In this document: positions 1-7,466 of the stretch, in pieces | Layout: the number at the start of each line of letters is the position of its first letter | Numbering within the stretch: position 1 is the stretch's first letter | Assembly (NCBI RefSeq): GCF_014207445.1 | Contig: NZ_JACHEM010000007.1 | Location: forward strand, 62,001 to 126,000 | DNA: 64,000 bases | Origin: Streptomyces candidus | GTDB taxonomy: Bacteria > Actinomycetota > Actinomycetes > Streptomycetales > Streptomycetaceae | Direction of reading: 5' to 3' | Translations under genes and position numbers: made by a program | The notes under the pieces: model-generated | Told to the model about the DNA's origin: nothing | Databases searched by the model: none | What the model saw: only the letters and a program-made list of their open reading frames with translations

Positions 1-1
1 G

Positions 2-403
2 GACCGGTCGCTCAACCAGCGTCGCCGGGCCGCCTCCCACGCCGCCTCCCTCGACGGCGCGCTCGCCTACGTCGACCAACGGCGCGGCCGGATCGAAGCG
101 GCCACGGGCTGGGCCCGGCTGGCCGGGTACGCCGACCGGGGCCCGGTCTATCTGGGCGGCGCCGACAACGATCCGGCCGAGCCCTCGGAGATCCTCGCCG
201 ACCCACCGTGCGGCTACCGGCTGACGGACGCGCAACTGGCCGCCGTGGGCGACGAACTCACCCTGCACGGAGTCGGGTTCAAGAAGGTGCGCGGCGGTGC
301 GCTCGTCACTCTGCGGCAGCCCCAGCGGGACCTCGTCCCGCTCCTCCTCGACGAAAGGGCCTCCTACCGCCTGACGATTGGCCAACGGACCACGCTCTGT
401 TAG
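2..403 (+). CDS. M14-family zinc carboxypeptidase, C-terminal part
   Basis: Only the last 133 residues are inside the window; the reading frame is open from base 2 and ends at TAG 401-403. The readable piece includes YLGGADN and DPPCGYRLTDAQL, followed by a short helical stretch. This tail, with the PPCGY motif, is what I recall from secreted or cytosolic Streptomyces M14 metallopeptidases, in which the zinc-binding HxxE and catalytic Glu lie upstream of what can be seen here. No catalytic residue can be checked. The family call rests on the tail motif alone and is moderate. The gene is followed after 74 bp by a BCCT transporter in the same direction, with its own ribosome binding site. Confidence 0.5.
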   Translation, partial: DRSLNQRRRAASHAASLDGALAYVDQRRGRIEAATGWARLAGYADRGPVYLGGADNDPAEPSEILADPPCGYRLTDAQLAAVGDELTLHGVGFKKVRGGALVTLRQPQRDLVPLLLDERASYRLTIGQRTTLC

Positions 404-477
404 CAGATCGTGACGTGCGACATGTGTGGATCGGGGTAGCGGCAGGGAATCCTCCCGCCCCGAAAGGTGACCACACC

Positions 478-2238
478 GTGCCGCAAGACGATCAGCCGAC
501 GGACGACCGGGCAGCTTCGCCAGTCATGGCGGACCTGCCCGGCAGCCCGCACCTCACCCCACGGCCCCGGACCGACCGCGTCGTGTTCGGTGTCACCGCC
601 GTCCTCACCTTGGCATTCGTGCTCTGGGGTGCCCTCGCCACCCAGTCCCTGGAGGACGTGTCCAGTTCGCTCCTGGACGCCCTCATGCACAACGGCGGCT
701 GGGCGTTCATGCTGGCCGCCTCCGGGTTCGTCGTCTTCGCCCTCTGGCTCGCGATGAGCCGGTACGGGAAGATCACACTCGGCGACGAGGGGGAGAAGCC
801 CGAGTTCCGCACCGTTTCCTGGGTCGCGATGATGTTCAGCGCGGGCATGGGCATCGGCCTGATGTTCTACGGCGTCAGCGAGCCGCTGGGCCACTTCTCG
901 TCGCCGCCGCCCGGCACCCACCCGACCGCCCCGGCGGACGCCATGCAGACCGCCATGGCCACCACTCTCTTCCACTGGACCCTGCACCCGTGGGCGATAT
1001 ACGCGGTGGTCGGCCTGGCCATCGCGTACAGCACGTTCCGGCGCCGCCGCAGGCAGACCATCAGCGCCGTCTTCACGCCGCTCATCGGTGAGAAGCACGC
1101 CAACGGCGGGGTCGGCCGGGTCATCGACATCCTCGCCATCTTCGCCACCCTCTTCGGATCGGCGGCCTCCCTCGGACTCGGCGCGCTCCAGATCGGCAGC
1201 GGCATGACCGAGCTCGGCTGGATGGAGAAGGCGGGCACCGGCCTGCTCATCTCCATCATCGCCGTCCTCACCGTCGCCTTCATCGCCTCCGCGGTCTCCG
1301 GCGTCGAGAAGGGCATCCAGTGGCTGTCCAACATCAACATGGTGCTGGCACTGCTCCTGGTGCTGTTCGTCTTCGTCGCGGGCCCGACCATCTTCGTCCT
1401 GGACCTCGTGCCCACCTCGCTCGGCGCGTACCTGGGTGAACTCCCGCAGCTCATCGGCCGCACCGAGGCCACCGGCGGCGAGGACGTCGCGGCCTGGCTG
1501 AGCGGCTGGACGGTCTTCTACTGGGCCTGGTGGATCTCCTGGACACCCTTCGTGGGCATGTTCATCGCCCGGATCAGCCGGGGCCGCACCATCCGTCAGT
1601 TCGTCGGCGGGGTCATCCTGGTCCCGAGCACGGTCAGCCTGATCTGGTTCGCGATCTTCGGCGGCTCGGCGATGAAGCTGAAGGCCACCGGCCGCCTCGC
1701 GGAGGAGTCGACCCCGGAGGGGCAGCTCTTCGGACTCCTCCAGGAGTTCCCCATCGCGACCGTCACGTGCATCCTCGTGATGGTGCTGGTGGGCATCTTC
1801 TTCGTCTCGGGCGCGGACGCCGCATCCATCGTGATGGGCACACTCTCCCAGAAGGGCTCCTTCGAACCCACCAGGACGGTCGTCATCTTCTGGGGCTGCG
1901 TCACCGGTGCCGTCGCCGCGATCATGCTCCTGATCGGCGACGGGCAGGGCGACGCGCTCAAGGGCCTGCAGAACCTGACGATCCTCGTCGCGGCGCCCTT
2001 CGCCGTGGTCATGGTCGGCATGTGCTGGGCCCTGATGCGCGACCTGCGCCGCGATCCGCTGATCGTGCGCGGCGAGATGGGTGTCGAAGCGGTCGAGGCC
2101 GCGGTCATCGAGGGCCACAAGAAGTACGAGGGGGACTTCGAGATCCGCATCGGCCCGGGCAACGGCAGTGCCGACACGGACGACACCGGCGCCGGCACGA
2201 CGCCTTCGCGCGGCGGCGGAACGACCAAGGTGCTCTGA
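478..2238 (+). CDS. BCCT-family betaine/choline/carnitine transporter
   Basis: Membrane carrier of 586 residues that should import a quaternary-ammonium osmolyte such as glycine betaine, coupled to sodium or protons. About twelve hydrophobic segments are visible. The BCCT core signature, a Trp-rich stretch running into WTPFVGMFIARISRGR, lies near residues 345-370. A short hydrophilic tail rich in Gly, Thr and Asp ends the protein. I chose GTG 478 because AAAGGTGA sits at 462-469 and because the in-frame sequence further upstream is Arg/Pro-rich and unlike the family. A strong hairpin directly after the stop suggests a single-gene transcript. Substrate cannot be assigned from sequence alone. 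Confidence 0.93.
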   Translation: MPQDDQPTDDRAASPVMADLPGSPHLTPRPRTDRVVFGVTAVLTLAFVLWGALATQSLEDVSSSLLDALMHNGGWAFMLAASGFVVFALWLAMSRYGKITLGDEGEKPEFRTVSWVAMMFSAGMGIGLMFYGVSEPLGHFSSPPPGTHPTAPADAMQTAMATTLFHWTLHPWAIYAVVGLAIAYSTFRRRRRQTISAVFTPLIGEKHANGGVGRVIDILAIFATLFGSAASLGLGALQIGSGMTELGWMEKAGTGLLISIIAVLTVAFIASAVSGVEKGIQWLSNINMVLALLLVLFVFVAGPTIFVLDLVPTSLGAYLGELPQLIGRTEATGGEDVAAWLSGWTVFYWAWWISWTPFVGMFIARISRGRTIRQFVGGVILVPSTVSLIWFAIFGGSAMKLKATGRLAEESTPEGQLFGLLQEFPIATVTCILVMVLVGIFFVSGADAASIVMGTLSQKGSFEPTRTVVIFWGCVTGAVAAIMLLIGDGQGDALKGLQNLTILVAAPFAVVMVGMCWALMRDLRRDPLIVRGEMGVEAVEAAVIEGHKKYEGDFEIRIGPGNGSADTDDTGAGTTPSRGGGTTKVL

Positions 2239-2239
2239 C

Positions 2240-2297
2240 ACAAACGGCGGCGGGGGCGGCCGGGGCATGTCCCCGGCCCGCTCCCGCCGCCGTTTGT
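2240..2297 (+). terminator. Rho-independent-type terminator after the BCCT gene
   Basis: An inverted repeat starts with ACAAACGGCGGCGGG and ends with its near-complement finishing GCCGTTTGT. It begins two bases after the BCCT stop codon. There is no U tract, as is usual in Streptomyces. Confidence 0.8.
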
Positions 2298-2419
2298 ACG
2301 GCACCCCGACGACGGCCCGGACGCCGTCCTCAGCGACCCCACCACGACGTCCGCCGGCGTGCCCGGCCGAAATCACGAGGTCGTGCGCACAACGGGACTT
2401 CACCGGGAATACTCACCCC

Positions 2420-3466
2420 ATGTCTGCCGCGCACGCGACTTTCGGACTGGCCCCGGCGATACGGACCGGGGGAGTACTGCCCAACGGCGCCCACCAACTG
2501 CACCGCGACTTCATGGACTTCACCGTCGACGGCCGCCCCCTCCTGCACCAGCTCTGCGACCTCGACGCCGTGTCCCCGCTGGCCTCCGACATCCCGCCCG
2601 CCATCTTCACCACCCAGGTCCGCAGGCTCCTCCTGGAAGCCGCGCCCCCGCTTCCCGGCGGACGGTACGTCCTCTACGGCTGCCCCGAGTGCGAAAGCCT
2701 CGAATGCGGTGCGGTCACCGCCGTCATCGAGAGGGAGGGACCGGACGTCGTCTGGCGCGACTTCGCCTGGCAGACCACGGCCACCACCAACCTGGAACGC
2801 GACGGCTACCACGGGATCGGCCCGTTCCGCTTCGACTCCGTCCAGTACCGCACCGAACTGGCCCGCCTCCTCCCGGACGACGACCAGGACGACGGCAGCA
2901 CGGCCGCCTCGACGCTGCGCCGCCGCGTCCTGCTCATCGGCAGCCGCGTCGCCGTCCTCGCCCGACTCGCGGCGGCCCTGCGTACGACCAACATCGGCGC
3001 CGAGATCACCGAGAACGCCGACCGGGTCCCGCCGGACGAGATCAGGACGTACGGGGCGGTGGCCTTCGGCAGCCGGGTCGCCGCACACGAGAAGGCGGCG
3101 GTCCGGGCCGCCTTCGCCCGCGCGGGCGTCGAACCCGCGTACGTGGAGGGGCTCGCCCCGATCATCCCCGTACTCGTCGCGCAGATAGAACACGCGCTCG
3201 ACAGCACCCCGCCGCACCAGCGACGGCTGACCATGCTCGTCGCGGCGGACGGCGAGGCGGGCGTCGAGGTCACCTCCACGTGCCGGGTCCAACTGGTGGC
3301 CCACCGCCAGGACCGGCTGCACCGCACCCACAGCCACGAAGTCTTCGACGGCCTGCTCGAACCGGGCAGGCACCGCATCCCCGTCGAAGGCGAGGCGGCC
3401 CGCGGCCGCTGCTACGTGGTGGCCCGCACCATGGGCGGCGTACTGGCGGCCCCGATGCTGAGGTGA
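2420..3466 (+). CDS. Conserved hypothetical protein, soluble
   Basis: Protein of 348 residues that I cannot assign to a named family. It has no signal peptide or membrane segment. A CPECESLECG segment near residues 90-100 carries three cysteines and could be a small metal-binding knuckle. The middle part (about 165-260) looks like an alpha/beta domain with a regular hydrophobic pattern. The ATG at 2420 gives the most natural N-terminus; the open frame extends further upstream but there the composition is Arg/Pro-rich and overlaps the preceding terminator. The gene is followed after 67 bp by the ABC-F gene in the same direction. Function unknown. Confidence 0.7.
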   Translation: MSAAHATFGLAPAIRTGGVLPNGAHQLHRDFMDFTVDGRPLLHQLCDLDAVSPLASDIPPAIFTTQVRRLLLEAAPPLPGGRYVLYGCPECESLECGAVTAVIEREGPDVVWRDFAWQTTATTNLERDGYHGIGPFRFDSVQYRTELARLLPDDDQDDGSTAASTLRRRVLLIGSRVAVLARLAAALRTTNIGAEITENADRVPPDEIRTYGAVAFGSRVAAHEKAAVRAAFARAGVEPAYVEGLAPIIPVLVAQIEHALDSTPPHQRRLTMLVAADGEAGVEVTSTCRVQLVAHRQDRLHRTHSHEVFDGLLEPGRHRIPVEGEAARGRCYVVARTMGGVLAAPMLR

Positions 3467-3533
3467 GCCGCGGGATCGCCGGTCCGGCCTGGCCGGGCGG
3501 GACCCGCGACGCCTCGATTAGGATCGACCCCTC

Positions 3534-5171
3534 ATGACTGCAACCCTCGTCGCCAAAGACCTCGCCGCCGGCCACGGCGACCGCACCCTCTTCTCGGGGC
3601 TCGACCTCGTCGTCGCACCCGGCGACGTGATCGGCCTCGTGGGCGTCAACGGGGCGGGCAAATCCACCCTGCTGCGCCTCCTCGCGGGCCTGGACACCCC
3701 CGAGGGCGGCGAGCTGCGGCTCTCCCCGCCCGCCGCCACCGTCGGCCACCTCCCGCAGGAACCGGAGCGCCGCGAGGGCGAGACGGTACGGGACTTCCTG
3801 GCCCGCCGCACCGGGGTGGCCGACGCCCAGCTCGCCCTGGACACAGCCACCCAGGCCCTCGTCGACGGAGCGCCGGGCGCCGACGACGCGTACTCCGCGG
3901 GCCTCGACCGCTGGCTGGACCTCGGCGGCGCGGACCTCGACGAGCGGGCCGAGGAGGTCGCCGCGTCCCTCGGCCTGACCGTCGGCCTCGACCAGCCGAT
4001 GACGGGCCTGTCCGGCGGCCAGGCCGCCCGCGCGGGGCTCGCCTCGCTGCTGCTGTCCCGGTACGACGTCTTCCTGCTCGACGAGCCCACCAACGACCTC
4101 GACCTGGACGGCCTCGACCGTCTGGAGAACTTCGTCAAGGGCCTGCGCGCGGGCACGGTCGTCATCAGTCACGACCGGGAGTTTCTCACCCGCACCGTCA
4201 CCAAGGTCCTCGAACTCGATCTCGCCCAGCAGCAGATCAAGCTGTTCGGCGGCGGATACGCGGCCTACCTGGAGGAGCGCGAGACGGCACGCAGGCACGC
4301 GCGCGAGGAGTTCGAGGAGTTCGCGGACAAGAAGGCCTCCCTGGAGGGGCGGGCGCAGATGCAGCGCGGCTGGATGGACAAGGGCGTGCGCAACGCCCGC
4401 CGCAAGTCCACCGACGGCGACAAGCTCGGCCGCAACATGCGCAGCGAAGCGAGCGAGAAGCAGGCCGCCAAGGCCCGCCAGACCCAGCGCATGATCGAAC
4501 GACTCGACGTGGTGGAGGAACCCCGCAAGGAATGGGAACTCCGGATGGAGATCGCGGCCGCCCCGCGCTCCGGCGCCGTGGTGTCGACGATGCGTCAGGC
4601 TCTGGTGCGCCGCGGCGACTTCACCTTCGGGCCGGTCTCCCTCCAGATCGACTGGGCCGACCGGGTGGCCATCACCGGCGCCAACGGGTCGGGCAAGTCG
4701 ACCCTGTTGGCCGCGATGCTGGGCCGGCTCCCGCTCGACGAGGGGGACTCGGCCCTGGGGCCCGGCGTGGTCGTCGGCGAGGTCGACCAGGCGCGCGGCC
4801 TCTTCCACGGTGCGGAAACCCTGCTGGACGCCTTCTCGGCCGCCGTCCCCGACACGGAACCGGCCGAAGTGCGCACGCTGCTCGCCAAGTTCGGGCTGCG
4901 CGCCGAGCACGTAGTGCGCCCGGCCACCACCCTCTCCCCGGGCGAACGCACCCGCGCGGCGCTCGCCCTCCTCCAGGGCAGGGGCGTCAACCTCCTCGTC
5001 CTGGACGAGCCGACCAATCACCTCGACCTGCCGGCCATCGAGCAACTGGAGTCGGCCCTCGACTCGTACGAGGGAACACTTCTCCTGGTCACGCACGACC
5101 GCCGCATGCTGGACGCGGTACGCACCACACGGCGCGTGGAAGTCGCGGAGGGCAGGGTCACCGAACTCTGA
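3534..5171 (+). CDS. ABC-F family ATPase (ribosome-associated type)
   Basis: Cytosolic protein of 545 residues with two ABC nucleotide-binding domains and no membrane segment, the hallmark of ABC-F proteins, which act on the ribosome in translation control or antibiotic protection. Walker A motifs are GVNGAGKST (37-45) and GANGSGKST (about 381-389). Signature motifs are LSGGQAAR and LSPGERTR; Walker B motifs run into DEPTNDLDLD and DEPTNHLDL. The charged linker between the domains (about 245-330) is rich in Lys, Arg and Glu, as in the P-site tRNA interaction motif region. Whether it gives resistance or is a housekeeping factor cannot be told; an erythromycin-esterase-like gene lies 0.9 kb downstream. 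Confidence 0.93.
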   Translation: MTATLVAKDLAAGHGDRTLFSGLDLVVAPGDVIGLVGVNGAGKSTLLRLLAGLDTPEGGELRLSPPAATVGHLPQEPERREGETVRDFLARRTGVADAQLALDTATQALVDGAPGADDAYSAGLDRWLDLGGADLDERAEEVAASLGLTVGLDQPMTGLSGGQAARAGLASLLLSRYDVFLLDEPTNDLDLDGLDRLENFVKGLRAGTVVISHDREFLTRTVTKVLELDLAQQQIKLFGGGYAAYLEERETARRHAREEFEEFADKKASLEGRAQMQRGWMDKGVRNARRKSTDGDKLGRNMRSEASEKQAAKARQTQRMIERLDVVEEPRKEWELRMEIAAAPRSGAVVSTMRQALVRRGDFTFGPVSLQIDWADRVAITGANGSGKSTLLAAMLGRLPLDEGDSALGPGVVVGEVDQARGLFHGAETLLDAFSAAVPDTEPAEVRTLLAKFGLRAEHVVRPATTLSPGERTRAALALLQGRGVNLLVLDEPTNHLDLPAIEQLESALDSYEGTLLLVTHDRRMLDAVRTTRRVEVAEGRVTEL

Positions 5172-5188
5172 TCCCGCGGTCGCGGGCT

Positions 5189-5229
5189 CCGGGGTGATGC
5201 GGCTCTGTTCACGCGAGCCGCTGCCCCGG
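5189..5229 (+). terminator. Hairpin terminator between ABC-F and the MerR gene
   Basis: The arms CCGGGG...GCGGCTC and GAGCCGC...CCCCGG pair around a 9-base loop with a small internal mismatch. The hairpin lies between the converging ABC-F and MerR-type genes and could serve both. Confidence 0.6.
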
Positions 5230-5282
5230 GGCCCCGGTTCGCCCGACACGGCCCCGGCCCGCCCCGGTCGGAGGCCCGCGCC

Positions 5283-5972
5283 TCACTCGCGCTCGCGCTC
5301 GCGGAGATAGGCGTCCAGTTCGGCGGCCCCGGCCAGCATCGCCCGCCCCCGGGCGGACAGCCGACCGCGCCAGTCGCCCAGCGCCGCCTCCAGCGGCTCC
5401 AGACCGCCGGCCGTGCGCACCTGGGCGATCAGTGGGGCGATCCGCTCCAACGGGTGTCCGCCCCTGCGGAGTTGACGGGCCAGCCGGGCGTCCCGCACAT
5501 CCGCCCCGCTGTAGACGCGGTAGCCGGTCCGCGGGTCGCGGCGCGGGCACACCAGCCCCGCGCGCTCCCACTTGCGCAGCGTCGCGGGCCGGATGCCGAG
5601 GTGTCCTGCCAGCGGTCCGATGAACATGTCCCCGGGCTGCGGCGTCTGTTCGGGGTCCAGGTCGTGCAGGGCGCTCTCCACGGCCTGCAGCGTTCGCCGG
5701 TCCTCCAGGAGTTGCGCGTGGCTCTCGTCGATGAGCCGGAACGCCTCGTCGGCCGCCGCCCGGTTCACCGCCCGCATGACCGCCGTGGCCGTCGGGTGCC
5801 CGTGGCCGGGAAGCAGGGCGAGGAAGGCGCGCAGGGCCCCCGCGTGCAGCGCGGTGTACACGCGGTACCCGTAGCGGGTGCGGTCGGCGGGCGGAAGGAT
5901 GCCGGCGTCCTCGTAATTCCGTACGGCCTGCGTGGACAGCCCGTGCCCGCGCGCCAAATCGATCGGCCGCAT
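5283..5972 (-). CDS. Two-domain MerR regulator (TioE-like)
   Basis: Transcription regulator of 229 residues with two MerR-type DNA-binding modules in one chain. The first covers residues 1-45 with the motif STQAVRNYEDAGILPP and the second about 120-175 with RPATLRKWERAGLVCP and DPRTGYRVYS. This duplicated architecture is known from TioE-type regulators of Streptomyces, which control resistance or export genes. The start codon at 5972 lies 97 bp from the divergent erythromycin-esterase-like gene, so that gene is the obvious target. The intergenic space holds a direct repeat and dyads. A single protein with two MerR heads could bind an operator without dimerising; that is inference. Confidence 0.88.
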   Translation of the reverse strand: MRPIDLARGHGLSTQAVRNYEDAGILPPADRTRYGYRVYTALHAGALRAFLALLPGHGHPTATAVMRAVNRAAADEAFRLIDESHAQLLEDRRTLQAVESALHDLDPEQTPQPGDMFIGPLAGHLGIRPATLRKWERAGLVCPRRDPRTGYRVYSGADVRDARLARQLRRGGHPLERIAPLIAQVRTAGGLEPLEAALGDWRGRLSARGRAMLAGAAELDAYLRERERE

Positions 5973-5994
5973 GTTTCTGCCCCTTGAGACTTTT

Positions 5995-6066
5995 ACCTCG
6001 CTTCACCTCGCTTCGCGGCCCTGAGCGCCGAAAAGCTTCCACCGAAGGTTCAAAGATACCGTTGAA
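5995..6066. promoter_or_regulatory. Divergent promoter/operator region for the MerR and esterase genes
   Basis: Three repeat structures lie in 72 bp. They are a tandem direct repeat of ACCTCGCTTC (5995-6014), a dyad CTTC-N4-GAAG (6036-6047) and a second dyad TTCAA-N8-TTGAA (6049-6066). MerR proteins typically bind dyads in promoters with long spacers, so one of these is the likely operator. Which one is not decidable by eye. Confidence 0.5.
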
Positions 6067-6069
6067 GGC

Positions 6070-7281
6070 ATGACCACGGACCTCAAGAGCATGACCCGTT
6101 CCGTCACCGCCGCCTCAGTCATGGAACTGCTGCCCGGCCGTCCCCGAGTGCTCGCCCTTGGGGAGCCCACCCATGGGGAGGACGTCCTGCTCGACGTGCG
6201 CAACGAGCTGTTCCGGCAGCTCGTCGAGCAGGAGGGCTACCGAACCGTTGCGATCGAGAGCGACTGCCTGAGGGGCCTGCGGGTGGACGACTACGTCACC
6301 TCCGGCACCGGCACCCTCGACGACGTCATGCGGCGAGGGTTCAGCCACGGGCTCGGCGCCTCCACCGCCAACCGCGAACTCGTGCGCTGGGCCCGCGAGT
6401 TCAACGAGGAACGACCCGCAGACGACCAGGTTCGCCTCGCGGGCTTCGACGGTCCGCTGGAGATCTCCCACGCCGAGAGCCCCCGGAAGGCCCTCACCGC
6501 ACTCCACGCCTGTCTCACGTCGGCCGCGGTGGACGCCGGCCTGTTCCCCTGCACCCCGGAGACGCTCGACCGGCTGCTGGGCGACGACGACCGGTGGACC
6601 GATCCCGCCGCGATGAGGGACCCGGCTCGTTCCGTCGGCCGGTCGACCGAGGCGGACCGGCTACGGGTGCTCGCCGACGACCTGGTGGCGCTGCTGGACG
6701 CACAGGCACCCCACCTGGTCGCCGCGACCTCTCGGGACGTCTGGGAAAGGGCCCGCCTGTACGGACGGACCGCCGTCGGCCTGCTGCGCTACCACTACTG
6801 GATGGCCGATACGTCACCGAGCCGCATGACCCGGCTGCTGGGCGTGCGGGACCAGATGATGGCCGACAACCTCCTCGCCCTCGCCGAGCGGAGCCCCCTC
6901 CTGGCCCACGCCCACAACAGCCACCTCCAGCGGGAGAAGAGCACGATACGGATGTGGGACCACCCGCTGCTGGAATGGTGGAGCGCCGGTGCGCTGGTGA
7001 GCACCCACCTGGGGGAGCAGTACGCCTTCGTCGCCACGGCACTCGGCACCATCCGGCACCAAGGAGTGGACACGCCGCCGCAGGACACCCTCGAAGGCCT
7101 CCTCCACGCACTTTCCGAGGGCCGCTTCCTCCTCGACGCCGGGCGCCTGTCCACCTTCCTCGGCGACCTACCACTCCGGCCCCGCGAGTCCCCCTGGTTC
7201 GGCTACGCCCCGCTCGACCCGACCCATCTGCCCCGCATCAACGCACTCGTCTTCCTCAAGGACACCCCCGCCCCCCGTTAG
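6070..7281 (+). CDS. Erythromycin-esterase-family hydrolase
   Basis: Protein of 403 residues of the EreA/EreB superfamily. Conserved residues are in place: His35 in ALGEPTHGED, Glu63 in AIESD, and a histidine in AHNSHLQ near residue 280. Family members either hydrolyse macrolide lactones or belong to a larger set of metal-free hydrolases with unknown substrates. The ATG at 6070 has GAAGG only one or two bases upstream, which is unusually close; ATG 6091 in frame is an alternative. It is divergent from a two-domain MerR regulator, which points to inducible expression, probably by the substrate. Macrolide resistance is plausible but not proven. Confidence 0.85.
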   Translation: MTTDLKSMTRSVTAASVMELLPGRPRVLALGEPTHGEDVLLDVRNELFRQLVEQEGYRTVAIESDCLRGLRVDDYVTSGTGTLDDVMRRGFSHGLGASTANRELVRWAREFNEERPADDQVRLAGFDGPLEISHAESPRKALTALHACLTSAAVDAGLFPCTPETLDRLLGDDDRWTDPAAMRDPARSVGRSTEADRLRVLADDLVALLDAQAPHLVAATSRDVWERARLYGRTAVGLLRYHYWMADTSPSRMTRLLGVRDQMMADNLLALAERSPLLAHAHNSHLQREKSTIRMWDHPLLEWWSAGALVSTHLGEQYAFVATALGTIRHQGVDTPPQDTLEGLLHALSEGRFLLDAGRLSTFLGDLPLRPRESPWFGYAPLDPTHLPRINALVFLKDTPAPR

Positions 7282-7303
7282 CCTCGTCACCCCCCGCCGG
7301 CCG

Positions 7304-7421
7304 CCTTGGGCAGCGGGGCCGCCCCCGGGTGCGTGGGGGCCCCGCTGCGCGAGCGAAGCCGAGTGCTCGGGGGAGGGCGGGCAAGGGGGCCGCCCCCGGC
7401 AACGCCTCCCCTTGCCCCTGC
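7304..7421 (+). repeat. GC-rich intergenic repeat, copy A
   Basis: This 118-bp stretch begins CTTGGGCAGCGGGGCCGCC and carries the block GCGAGCGAAGCCGAGTGCTC. It resembles copy B at 10134-10258 in the same orientation, with shared blocks in the same order. Internal GGGGGC/GCCCCC and GGCAAGGGG/CCCCTTGCC arms would fold strongly. It sits between the convergent esterase and tex genes and may act as a terminator. Similar GAGCGAAGCCGAG elements occur at gene ends in many Streptomyces, by my recollection. Confidence 0.65.
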
Positions 7422-7466
7422 GCGCCGGCCCCGGGACCGCCCGGTCCCTCTCAGCCCCCGCGCACC

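Noticed and set aside
400..2403. Long open frame antisense to the BCCT gene
   Set aside because: The translation is a low-complexity Arg/Asp/Gly mixture without any family motif. It mirrors the GC-rich codon bias of the real gene.
6070..7281. Firm assignment as a macrolide resistance gene
   Set aside because: The esterase superfamily contains many members with other substrates, and only a few family residues can be checked here.
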